DNA of 64,000 nt from Rhabditoides inermis (lineage: Eukaryota > Nematoda > Chromadorea > Rhabditida > Rhabditidae), in NCBI GenBank assembly GCA_963966185.1, contig CAWZYM010000077.1:92001-156000 (forward strand), in the 5' to 3' direction. Below, piece by piece: positions 43,301-55,657 of this stretch (its first letter is position 1; every line of letters begins with the position of its first letter). A program made the position numbers and the translations under genes. The notes beneath the pieces are model-generated. The model saw nothing but the letters and a program-made list of their open reading frames with translations, was not told the DNA's origin and did not search any database.

Positions 43301-44539
43301 ATGCGCATGATGCGCAAGTAGATCGCTTTGCTATCATACAGTTCTGAAGGCGATGCGCATGATGCGCAAGTAGATAGCTTTGCTATCAGACAGTTCTAAA
43401 GGCGATGCGCATGATGCGCAAGTAGATCGCTTTGCTATCATACAGTTCTTAAGGCGATGCGCATGATGCGCAAGTAAATCGCTTCGCTATTAGACAGTTC
43501 TAAAAGCGATGCGTATGATGAGCAGACAATGCGCATGATGCGCAAGTAGATCGCTTTGGTATAAGACAGTTCTAAAGGCGATGCGCATGATGCGCAGACA
43601 TTGCACATGATGCGCAAGTAGATCGCTTTGCTATCATGCAGTTCTAAAGGCGATGCGCATGATGCGCAGGCAGATCGCTTTGCTATCAGACAGTTTTAAA
43701 GGCGATGCGAATGATGCGCAGATAGATCGCTTTGCTATGGGACAGTGCCAAAGGCGATGCGCATGATGCCAAGTAAATCGCTTCGCTATTAGACAGTTCT
43801 AAAGGCGATGCGCATGATGCGCAGGTAGATCGCTTTGCTATCAGACAGTTCTAAAGGCGATGCGCATGATGCGCAGACAATGCGCATGATGCGCAAGTAG
43901 ATCGCTTTGGTATCAGACAGTTCTAAAGGCGATGCGCATGATGCACAGACAATGCGCATGATGCGCAGATAGATCGCTTTGCTTTGAGACAGTTCTAAAG
44001 GCGATGCGCATGATGCGCAAGTAGATCGCTTTGGTATCAGACAGTTCTAAAGGCGATGCGCATGATGCACAGACAATGCGCATGATGCGCAGATAGATCG
44101 CTTTGCTTTGAGACAGTTCTAAAGGCGATGCGCATGATGCGCAAGTAAATCGCTTCGCTAGTAGACAGTTCTAAAAGCGATGCGTATGATGCGCAGACAA
44201 TGCGCATGATGCGCAAGTAGATCGCTTTGGTATAAGACAGTTCTAAAGGCGATGCGCATGATGCGCAGACATTGCACATGATGCGCAGACAATGCGCATG
44301 ATGCGCAAGTAGATCGCTCTGCTATCATACAGTTCTAAAGGCGATGCGCATGATGCGCAGGTAAATCGTTTTGCTATCAGACAGTTCTAAAGGCGATGCG
44401 CATGATGCGCAGACAATGCGCATGATGCGCAAGTAGATCGCTTCGGTATCAGACAGTTCTGAAGGCGATGCGCATGATGCGCAGACAATGCGCATGATGC
44501 GCAAGTAGATCGCTTTGGTATCAGACAGTTCTAAAGGCG

Positions 44540-47500
44540 ATGCGCATGATGCGCAGACAATGCGCATGATGCGCAAGTAGATCGCTTTGGTATCAGACAG
44601 TTCTAAAGGCGATGCGCATGTTGCGCAGACAATGCGCATGATGCGCAAGTAGATCGCTTTGCTATCATACAGTTCTAAAGGCGATGCGCATGATGCGCAG
44701 GCAGATCGCTTTGCTATCAGACAGTTCTAAAGGCGATGCGAATGATGCGCAGATAGATCGCTTTGCTATGGGACAGTGCCAAAGGCGATGCGCATGATGC
44801 GCAAGTAAATCGTTTCGCTATTAGACAGTTCTAAAGACGATGCGCATGTTGCGCAGGTAGATCGCTTCGCTATCAGACAGTTCTAAAGGCGATGCGCATG
44901 ATGCGCAGACAATGCGCATGATGCGCAAGTAGATCGCTTTGGTATCAGACAGTTCTAAAGGCGATGCGCATGATGCGCAGACAATGCGCATGATGCGCAG
45001 ACAATGCGCATGATGCGCAAGTAGATCGCTTTGCTATCATACAGTTCTAAAGGCGATGCGCATGATGCGCAAGTAGATCGCTTTGGTATCAGACAGTTCT
45101 CAAGGCGATGCGCATGATGCGCAAACAATGCGCATGATGCGCAAGTAGATCGCTTTGGTATCAGACAGTTCTAAAGGCGATGCGCATGATGCGCAGACAA
45201 TGCGCATGATGCGCAGACAATGCGCATGATGTGCAAGTAGATCGCTTTGCTATCAGACAGTTCTAAAGGCAATGCACATGATGCGCAAGTAGATCGCTTT
45301 GCTATCATACAGTTCTAATGGCGATGCGCATGATGCGTAGGTAGATCGCTTTGATATCAGACAGTTCTAAAGGCGATGCGCATGATGCGCAGGTAGATCG
45401 CTTTGCTATCAGACAGTTCTAAAGGCGTTGCGCATGATGCGCATACAATGCGCATGATGCGCAAGTAGATCGCTTTGCTATCATACCGTTCTAAAGGCGA
45501 TGCGCATGATGCGCAGACGAGGCGCATGATGCGCAAGTAGATCGCTTTGGTATCAGACAGTTCTAAAGGCGATGCGCATGATGCGCAGACAATGCGCATG
45601 ATGCGCAAGTAGATCGCTTTGGTATCAGACAGTTCTAAAGGCGATGCGCATGATGCGCAGACAATGCGCATGATGCGCAAGTAGATCGCTTTGGTATCAG
45701 ACAGTTCTAAAGGCGATGCGCATGATGCGCAGACAATGCGCATGATGCGCAAGTAGATCGCTTTGCTATCATACAGTTCTAAAGGCGATGCGCATGATGC
45801 GCAGGCAGATCGCTTTGCTATCAGACAGTTTTAAAGGCGATGCGAATGATGCGCAGATAGATCGCTTTGCTATGGGACAGTGCCAAAGGCGATGCGCATG
45901 ATGCGCAAGTAAATCGCTTCGCTATTAGACAGTTCTAAAGGCGATGCGCATGATGCGCAGGTAGATCGCTTTGCTATCAGACAGTTCTAAAGGCGATGCG
46001 CATGATGCGCAGACAATGCGCATGATGCGCAAGTAGATCGCTTTGGTATCAGACAGTTCTAAAGGCGATGCGCATGATGCACAGACAATGCGCATCGCAG
46101 ATAGATCGCTTTGCTATGAGACAGTTCTAAAGGCGATGCGCATGATGCGCAAGTAGATCGCTTTGCTATCATACAGTTCTAAAGGCGATGCGCATGATGC
46201 GCAGGTAGATCGCTTTGCTATCAGACAGTTCTAAAGGCGATGCGCATGATGCGCAGACAATGCGCATGATGCGCAAGTAGATCGCTTTGGTATCAGACAG
46301 TTCTAAAGGCGATGCGCATGATGCACAGACAATGCGCATCGCAGATAGATCGCTTTGCTATGAGACAGTTCTAAAGGCGATGCGCATGATGCGCAAGTAG
46401 ATCGCTTTGCTATCATACAGTTCTAAAGGCGATGCGCATGAGCGCATGATGCGCAGGTAGATCGCTTTGCTATCAGACAGTTCTAAAGGCGATGCGCATG
46501 ATGCGCAGGTAGATCGCTTCGCTATCAGACAGTTCTAAAGGCGATGCGCATGATGCGCAAGTAGATCGCTTTGCTATCATACAGTTCTGAAGGCGATGCG
46601 CATGATGCGCAAGTAGATAGCTTTGCTATCAGACAGTTCTAAAGGCGATGCGCATGATGCGCAAGTAGATCGCTTTGCTATCATACAGTTCTTAAGGCGA
46701 TGCGCATGATGCGCAAGTAAATCGCTTCGCTATTAGACAGTTCTAAAAGCGATGCGTATGATGCGCAGACAATGCGCATGATGCGCAAGTAGATCGCTTT
46801 GGTATCAGACAGTTCTAAAGGCGATGCGCATGATGCGCAGACAATGCGCATGATGCGCAAGTAGATCGCTTTGGTATCATACAGTTCTAAAGGCGATGCG
46901 CATGATGCGCAGACAATGCGCATGATGCGCAAGTAGATCGCTTTGGTATCAGACAGTTCTAAAGGCGATGCGCATGATGCGCAGACAATGCGCATGATGC
47001 GCAAGTAGATCGCTTTGCTATCATACAGTTCTAAAGGCGATGCGCATGATGCGCAGGCAGATCGCTTTGCTATCAGACAGTTTTAAAGGCGATGCGCATG
47101 ATGCGCAGGTAGATCGCTTTGCTATCAGACAGTTCTAAAGGCGATGCGCATGATGCGCAGACAATGCGCATGATGCGCAAGTAGATCGCTTTGGTATCAG
47201 ACAGTTCTAAAGGCGATGCGCATGATGCACAGACAATGCGCATGATGCGCAGATAGATCGCTTTGCTATGAGACAGTTCTAAAGGCGATGCGCATGATGC
47301 GCAAGTAGATCGCTTTGCTATCATACAGTTCTAAAGGCGATGCGCATGAGCGCATGATGGTAGATCGCTTTGCTATCAGACAGTTCTAAAGGCGATGCGC
47401 TTGATGCGCAGGTAGATCGCTTCGCTATCAGACAGTTCTAAAGGCGATGCGCATGATGCGCAAGTAGATCGCTTTGCTATCATACAGTTCTGAAGGCGAT

Positions 47501-47850
47501 GCGCATGATGCGCAAGTAGATAGCTTTGCTATCAGACAGTTCTAAAGGCGATGCGCATGATGCGCAGGCAGATCGCTTTGCTATCAGACAGTTCTAAAGG
47601 CGATGCGAATGATGCGCAGATAGATCGCTTTGCTATGGGACAGTGCCAAAGGCGATGCGCATGATGCGCAAGTAAATCGTTTCGCTATTAGACAGTTCTA
47701 AAGACGATGCGCATGTTGCGCAGGTAGATCGCTTCGCTATCAGACAGTTCTAAAGGCGATGCGCATGATGCGCAGACAATGCGCATGATGCGCAAGTAGA
47801 TCGCTTTGGTATCAGACAGTTCTAAAGGCGATGCGCATGATGCGCAGACA
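44540..47850. repeat. Higher-order repeat, 3,311-bp unit, copy 1
   Basis: Markers at 45357, 46681 and 47073, and the deletion unit gcatcgcagatag near 46093 and 46337, all recur 3,311 bp downstream. Confidence 0.85.
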
Positions 47851-50800
47851 ATGCGCATGATGCGCAGACAATGCGCATGATGCGCAAGTAGATCGCTTTG
47901 GTATCAGACAGTTCTAAAGGCGATGCGCATGTTGCGCAGACAATGCGCATGATGCGCAAGTAGATCGCTTTGCTATCATACAGTTCTAAAGGCGATGCGC
48001 ATGATGCGCAGGCAGATCGCTTTGCTATCAGACAGTTCTAAAGGCGATGCGAATGATGCGCAGATAGATCGCTTTGCTATGGGACAGTGCCAAAGGCGAT
48101 GCGCATGATGCGCAAGTAAATCGTTTCGCTATTAGACAGTTCTAAAGACGATGCGCATGTTGCGCAGGTAGATCGCTTCGCTATCAGACAGTTCTAAAGG
48201 CGATGCGCATGATGCGCAGACAATGCGCATGATGCGCAAGTAGATCGCTTTGGTATCAGACAGTTCTAAAGGCGATGCGCATGATGCGCAGACAATGCGC
48301 ATGATGCGCAGACAATGCGCATGATGCGCAAGTAGATCGCTTTGCTATCATACAGTTCTAAAGGCGATGCGCATGATGCGCAAGTAGATCGCTTTGGTAT
48401 CAGACAGTTCTCAAGGCGATGCGCATGATGCGCAAACAATGCGCATGATGCGCAAGTAGATCGCTTTGGTATCAGACAGTTCTAAAGGCGATGCGCATGA
48501 TGCGCAGACAATGCGCATGATGCGCAGACAATGCGCATGATGTGCAAGTAGATCGCTTTGCTATCAGACAGTTCTAAAGGCAATGCACATGATGCGCAAG
48601 TAGATCGCTTTGCTATCATACAGTTCTAATGGCGATGCGCATGATGCGTAGGTAGATCGCTTTGATATCAGACAGTTCTAAAGGCGATGCGCATGATGCG
48701 CAGGTAGATCGCTTTGCTATCAGACAGTTCTAAAGGCGTTGCGCATGATGCGCATACAATGCGCATGATGCGCAAGTAGATCGCTTTGCTATCATACCGT
48801 TCTAAAGGCGATGCGCATGATGCGCAGACGAGGCGCATGATGCGCAAGTAGATCGCTTTGGTATCAGACAGTTCTAAAGGCGATGCGCATGATGCGCAGA
48901 CAATGCGCATGATGCGCAAGTAGATCGCTTTGGTATCAGACAGTTCTAAAGGCGATGCGCATGATGCGCAGACAATGCGCATGATGCGCAAGTAGATCGC
49001 TTTGGTATCAGACAGTTCTAAAGGCGATGCGCATGATGCGCAGACAATGCGCATGATGCGCAAGTAGATCGCTTTGCTATCATACAGTTCTAAAGGCGAT
49101 GCGCATGATGCGCAGGCAGATCGCTTTGCTATCAGACAGTTTTAAAGGCGATGCGAATGATGCGCAGATAGATCGCTTTGCTATGGGACAGTGCCAAAGG
49201 CGATGCGCATGATGCGCAAGTAAATCGCTTCGCTATTAGACAGTTCTAAAGGCGATGCGCATGATGCGCAGGTAGATCGCTTTGCTATCAGACAGTTCTA
49301 AAGGCGATGCGCATGATGCGCAGACAATGCGCATGATGCGCAAGTAGATCGCTTTGGTATCAGACAGTTCTAAAGGCGATGCGCATGATGCACAGACAAT
49401 GCGCATCGCAGATAGATCGCTTTGCTATGAGACAGTTCTAAAGGCGATGCGCATGATGCGCAAGTAGATCGCTTTGCTATCATACAGTTCTAAAGGCGAT
49501 GCGCATGATGCGCAGGTAGATCGCTTTGCTATCAGACAGTTCTAAAGGCGATGCGCATGATGCGCAGACAATGCGCATGATGCGCAAGTAGATCGCTTTG
49601 GTATCAGACAGTTCTAAAGGCGATGCGCATGATGCACAGACAATGCGCATCGCAGATAGATCGCTTTGCTATGAGACAGTTCTAAAGGCGATGCGCATGA
49701 TGCGCAAGTAGATCGCTTTGCTATCATACAGTTCTAAAGGCGATGCGCATGAGCGCATGATGCGCAGGTAGATCGCTTTGCTATCAGACAGTTCTAAAGG
49801 CGATGCGCATGATGCGCAGGTAGATCGCTTCGCTATCAGACAGTTCTAAAGGCGATGCGCATGATGCGCAAGTAGATCGCTTTGCTATCATACAGTTCTG
49901 AAGGCGATGCGCATGATGCGCAAGTAGATAGCTTTGCTATCAGACAGTTCTAAAGGCGATGCGCATGATGCGCAAGTAGATCGCTTTGCTATCATACAGT
50001 TCTTAAGGCGATGCGCATGATGCGCAAGTAAATCGCTTCGCTATTAGACAGTTCTAAAAGCGATGCGTATGATGCGCAGACAATGCGCATGATGCGCAAG
50101 TAGATCGCTTTGGTATCAGACAGTTCTAAAGGCGATGCGCATGATGCGCAGACAATGCGCATGATGCGCAAGTAGATCGCTTTGGTATCATACAGTTCTA
50201 AAGGCGATGCGCATGATGCGCAGACAATGCGCATGATGCGCAAGTAGATCGCTTTGGTATCAGACAGTTCTAAAGGCGATGCGCATGATGCGCAGACAAT
50301 GCGCATGATGCGCAAGTAGATCGCTTTGCTATCATACAGTTCTAAAGGCGATGCGCATGATGCGCAGGCAGATCGCTTTGCTATCAGACAGTTTTAAAGG
50401 CGATGCGCATGATGCGCAGGTAGATCGCTTTGCTATCAGACAGTTCTAAAGGCGATGCGCATGATGCGCAGACAATGCGCATGATGCGCAAGTAGATCGC
50501 TTTGGTATCAGACAGTTCTAAAGGCGATGCGCATGATGCACAGACAATGCGCATGATGCGCAGATAGATCGCTTTGCTATGAGACAGTTCTAAAGGCGAT
50601 GCGCATGATGCGCAAGTAGATCGCTTTGCTATCATACAGTTCTAAAGGCGATGCGCATGAGCGCATGATGGTAGATCGCTTTGCTATCAGACAGTTCTAA
50701 AGGCGATGCGCTTGATGCGCAGGTAGATCGCTTCGCTATCAGACAGTTCTAAAGGCGATGCGCATGATGCGCAAGTAGATCGCTTTGCTATCATACAGTT

Positions 50801-51161
50801 CTGAAGGCGATGCGCATGATGCGCAAGTAGATAGCTTTGCTATCAGACAGTTCTAAAGGCGATGCGCATGATGCGCAGGCAGATCGCTTTGCTATCAGAC
50901 AGTTCTAAAGGCGATGCGAATGATGCGCAGATAGATCGCTTTGCTATGGGACAGTGCCAAAGGCGATGCGCATGATGCGCAAGTAAATCGTTTCGCTATT
51001 AGACAGTTCTAAAGACGATGCGCATGTTGCGCAGGTAGATCGCTTCGCTATCAGACAGTTCTAAAGGCGATGCGCATGATGCGCAGACAATGCGCATGAT
51101 GCGCAAGTAGATCGCTTTGGTATCAGACAGTTCTAAAGGCGATGCGCATGATGCGCAGACA
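47851..51161. repeat. Higher-order repeat, 3,311-bp unit, copy 2
   Basis: Head-to-tail partner of 44540-47850, with markers at 48668, 49992 and 50384. A third, shortened copy follows to about 52,800, with the 131-codon marker at 51535 (offset 2,867 bp). Confidence 0.85.
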
Positions 51162-52894
51162 ATGCGCATGATGCGCAGACAATGCGCATGATGCGCAAGT
51201 AGATCGCTTTGCTATCATACAGTTCTAAAGGCGATGCGCATGATGCGCAAGTAGATCGCTTTGGTATCAGACAGTTCTCAAGGCGATGCGCATGATGCGC
51301 AAACAATGCGCATGATGCGCAAGTAGATCGCTTTGGTATCAGACAGTTCTAAAGGCGATGCGCATGATGCGCAGACAATGCGCATGATGCGCAGACAATG
51401 CGCATGATGTGCAAGTAGATCGCTTTGCTATCAGACAGTTCTAAAGGCAATGCACATGATGCGCAAGTAGATCGCTTTGCTATCATACAGTTCTAATGGC
51501 GATGCGCATGATGCGTAGGTAGATCGCTTTGATATCAGACAGTTCTAAAGGCGATGCGCATGATGCGCATGTAGATCGCTTTGCTATCAGACAGTTCTAA
51601 AGGCGTTGCGCATGATGCGCATACAATGCGCATGATGCGCAAGTAGATCGCTTTGCTATCATACCGTTCTAAAGGCGATGCGCATGATGCGCAGACGAGG
51701 CGCATGATGCGCAAGTAGATCGCTTTGGTATCAGACAGTTCTAAAGGCGATGCGCATGATGCGCAGACAATGCGCATGATGCGCAAGTAGATCGCTTTGG
51801 TATCAGACAGTTCTAAAGGCGATGCGCATGATGCGCAGACAATGCGCATGATGCGCAAGTAGATCGCTTTGGTATCAGACAGTTCTAAAGGCGATGCGCA
51901 TGATGCGCAGACAATGCGCATGATGCGCAAGTAGATCGCTTTGCTATCATACAGTTCTAAAGGCGATGCGCATGATGCGCAGGCAGATCGCTTTGCTATC
52001 AGACAGTTTTAAAGGCGATGCGAATGATGCGCAGATAGATCGCTTTGCTATGGGACAGTGCCAAAGGCGATGCGCATGATGCGCAAGTAAATCGCTTCGC
52101 TATTAGACAGTTCTAAAGGCGATGCGCATGATGCGCAGGTAGATCGCTTTGCTATCAGACAGTTCTAAAGGCGATGCGCATGATGCGCAGACAATGCGCA
52201 TGATGCGCAAGTAGATCGCTTTGGTATCAGACAGTTCTAAAGGCGATGCGCATGATGCACAGACAATGCGCATCGCAGATAGATCGCTTTGCTATGAGAC
52301 AGTTCTAAAGGCGATGCGCATGATGCGCAAGTAGATCGCTTTGCTATCATACAGTTCTAAAGGCGATGCACATGATGCGCAGGTAGATCGCTTTGCTATC
52401 AGACAGTTCTAAAGGCGATGCGCATGATGCGCAGACAATGCGCATGATGCGCAAGTAGATCGCTTTGGTATCAGACAGTTCTAAAGGCGATGCGCATGAT
52501 GCACAGACAATGCGCATCGCAGATAGATCGCTTTGCTATGAGACAGTTCTAAAGGCGATGCGCATGATGCGCAAGTAGATCGCTTTGCTATCATACAGTT
52601 CTAAAGGCGATGCGCATGAGCGCATGATGCGCAGGTAGATCGCTTTGCTATCATACAGTTCTGAAGGCGATGCGCATGATGCGCAAGTAGATAGCTTTGC
52701 TATCAGACAGTTCTAAAGGCGATGCGCATGATGCGCAAGTAGATCGCTTTGCTATCATACAGTTCTTAAGGCGATGCGCATGATGCGCAAGTAAATCGCT
52801 TCGCTATTAGACAGTTCTAAAAGCGATGCGTATGATGCGCAGACAATGCGCATAATGCGAAAGTAGATCGCTTTGGTATAAGACAGTTCTAAAG

Positions 52895-52977
52895 GCGATG
52901 CGCATGATGCGCAGACATTGCACATGATGCGCAGACAATGCGCATCATGTGCAATGTCTGCGCATCATGCGCATCGC
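52895..52977. repeat. Perfect inverted repeat at the satellite orientation switch
   Basis: Arms 52895-52933 and 52939-52977 are perfect reverse complements (39 bp each) separated by the 5-bp spacer gacaa. To the left every unit reads in one orientation, to the right every unit reads in the other, so this is the inversion breakpoint. Just beyond it (about 52988-53003) lies a short non-satellite piece, cacaatacaatgatct, that I did not see elsewhere in the window. Confidence 0.95.
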
Positions 52978-55657
52978 ATCATGCGCATCGCCACAATACA
53001 ATGATCTGCGCATCGCCTTTAGAACTGTCTCATAGCAAAGCGATCTACCTGCGCATCATGCGCATTGTCTGCGCATCATGCGCATCGCCTTTAGAACTGT
53101 CTGATACCAAAGCGATCTACTTGCGCATCATGCGCATTGTCTGCGCATCATGCGCATCGCCTTTAGAACTGTCTGATAGCAAAGCGATCTACCTGCGCAT
53201 CATGCGCATCGCCTTTAGAACTGTCTGATACCAAAGCGATCTACTTGCGCATCATGCGCATTGTCTGCGCATCATGCGCATCGCCTTTGGCACTGTCCCA
53301 TAGCAAAGCGATCTATCTGCGCATCATACGCATCGCCTTTAGAACTGTCTGATAGCAAAGCGATCTGCCTGCGCATCATGCGCATCGCCTTTAGAACTGT
53401 CTGATACCAAAGCGATCTACTTGCGCATCATGCGCATTGTCTGCGCATCATGCGCATCGCCTTTAGAACTGTCCGATACCGAAGCGATCTACTTGCGCAT
53501 CATGCGCATTGTCTGCGCATCATGCGCATCGCCTTTAGAACTGTCTGATAGCAAAGCGATTTACCTGCGCATCATGCGCATCGCCTTTAGAACTGTATGA
53601 TAGCAAAGCGATCTACTTGCGCATCATGCGCATTGTCTGCGCATCATGTGCAATGTCTGCGCATCATGCGCATCGCCTTTAGAACTGTCTGATACCAAAG
53701 CGATCTACTTGCGCATCATGCGCATTGTCTGCGCATCATGCGCAACGCCTTTAAAACTGTCTGATAGCAAAGCGATCTACCTGCGCATCATGCGCATCGC
53801 CTTTAGAACTGTATGATAGCAAAGCGATCTGCTTGTGCATCATGCGCATTGTCTGCGCATCATGCGCATCGCCTTTAGAACTGTCTGATAGCAAAGCGAT
53901 CTACCTGCGCATCATGCGCATCGCTTTTAGAACTGTCTGATAGCAAAGCGATGTTCCTGCGCATCATGCGCATCGCCATTAGAACTGTATGATAGCAAAG
54001 CGATCTACTTGCGCATCAAGTGCATTGCCTTTAGAACTGTCTGATAGCAAAGCGATCTACTTGCGCATCATGCGCATTGTCTGCGCATCATGCGCATCGC
54101 CTTTAGAACTGTCTGATACCAAAGCGATCTACTTGCGCATCATGCGCATCGCCTTTAGAACTGTCTGATACCAAAGCGATCTACTTGCGCATCATGCGCA
54201 TTGTCTGCGCATCATGCGCATCGCCTTTAGAACTGCCTGATACCAAAGCGATCTACCTGCGCATCATGCGCATTGTCTGCGCATCATGCGCATCGCCTTT
54301 AGAACTGTCTGATACCAAAGCGATCTACTTGCGCATCATGCGCATCGTCTGCGCATCATGCGCATCGTCTGCGCATCATGCGCATCGCCTTTAGAACGGT
54401 ATGATAGCAAAGCGATCTACTTGCGCATCATGCGCATTGTCTGCGCATCATGCGTAACGCCTTTAGAACTGTCTGATAGCAAAGCGATCTACCTGCGCAT
54501 CATGCGCATCGCCTTTAGAACTGTATGATAGCAAAGCGATCTTTTTGTGCATCATGCGCATTGTCTGCGCATCATGCGCATCGCCTTTAGAACTGTCTGA
54601 TACCAAAGCGATCTACTTGCGCATCATGCGCATTGTCTGCGCATCATGCGCATTGTCTGCGCATCATGCGCATCGCCTTTAGAACTGTCTGATACCAAAG
54701 CGATCTACTTGCGCATCATGCGCATTGTCTGCGCATCATGCGCATCGCCTTTAGAACTGTCTGATAGCAAAGCAATCTACCTGCGTATCATGCGCATTGC
54801 CTTTAGAACTGTATGATAGCAAAGCGATCTACTTGCGCATCATGCGCATTGTCTGCGCATCATGCGCATCGTTTTTAGAACTGTCTAATAGCGAAGCTAT
54901 CTACTTGCGCATCATGCGCATCGCCTTTAGAACTGTCTGATAGCAAAGCGATCTGCCTGCGCATCATGCGCATCGCCTTCAGAACTGTATAATACCAAAG
55001 CGATCTATTTGCGCATCATGCGCATTGTCTGCGCATCATGCGCAACGCCTTTAAAACTGTCTGATAGCAAAGCGATCTACCTGCGCATCATGCGCATCGC
55101 CTTTAGAACTGTATGATAGCAAAGCGATCTGCTTGCGCATCATGCGCATCGCCTTTAGAACTGTCTGATAGCAAAGCGATCTACCTGCGCATCATGCGCA
55201 TCGCTTTTAGAACTGTCTGATAGCAAAGCGATGTTCCTGCGCATCATGCACATCGCCATTAGAACTGTATGATAGCAAAGCGATCTACTTGCGCATCATG
55301 TGCATTGCCTTTAGAACTGTCTGATAACAAAGCGATCTACTTGCGCATCATGCGCATTGTCTGCGCATCATGCGCATCGCCTTTAGAACTGTCTGATACC
55401 AAAGCGATCTACTTGCGCATCATGCGCATCGCCTTTAGAACTGTCTGATACCAAAGCGATCTACTTGCGCATCATGTGCATTGCCTTTAGAACTGTCTGA
55501 TAGCAAAGCGATCTACTTGCGCATCATGCGCATTGTCTGCGCATCATGCGCATCGCCTTTAGAACTGTCTGATACCAAAGCGATCTACTTGCGCATCATG
55601 CGCATCGCCTTTAGAACTGTCTGATACCAAAGCGATCTACTTGCGCATCATGCGCAT
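52978..55657 (+). repeat. Satellite array, inverted right segment
   Basis: About 2.7 kb of the same 52/72-bp units in the opposite orientation to 889-52938. Unit order mirrors 889 to about 4110, including rare variants. The array ends at 55657 (…tgcgcattgggtgaagg), the exact mirror of 889. It contains no gene. Confidence 0.95.

Larger units (their letters stand above)
6123..52938 (-). repeat. Satellite array, main block with higher-order repeats
   Basis: About 47 kb of uninterrupted 52-bp and 72-bp units, all in one orientation. Recognisable unit variants recur in fixed order and define higher-order structure. They include tatgggacagtgccaaag, a deleted core tgatgccaag, a partly duplicated core gcgcatgagcgcatg, the catgttgcgc unit, the gcgtaggtag unit, the ataccgttct unit and the gcatcgcagatag deletion. 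The many open frames of 79-155 codons here all read the same 24-residue repeat (core RIMRIVCASCASPLELSDTK). They exist only because 72 is divisible by three, and each ends where a 52-bp unit shifts the frame. No unrelated sequence, gene or second insertion was seen in this block. Confidence 0.95.

Noticed and set aside
2834..53228. Family of repetitive Cys-rich proteins (79-155 codons)
   Set aside because: All are one 24-residue repeat read through 72-bp satellite units. They end at 52-bp units, have no consistent start or regulatory context, and copy number tracks the DNA repeat rather than a protein.
889..55657. CRISPR array
   Set aside because: Units are contiguous near-identical tandem repeats without unique spacers, there are no cas genes, and the surroundings are eukaryotic with introns.
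889..55657. Telomeric repeat or ribosomal spacer
   Set aside because: No TTAGGG-like or rRNA sequence is present; unit sizes and content do not match either.
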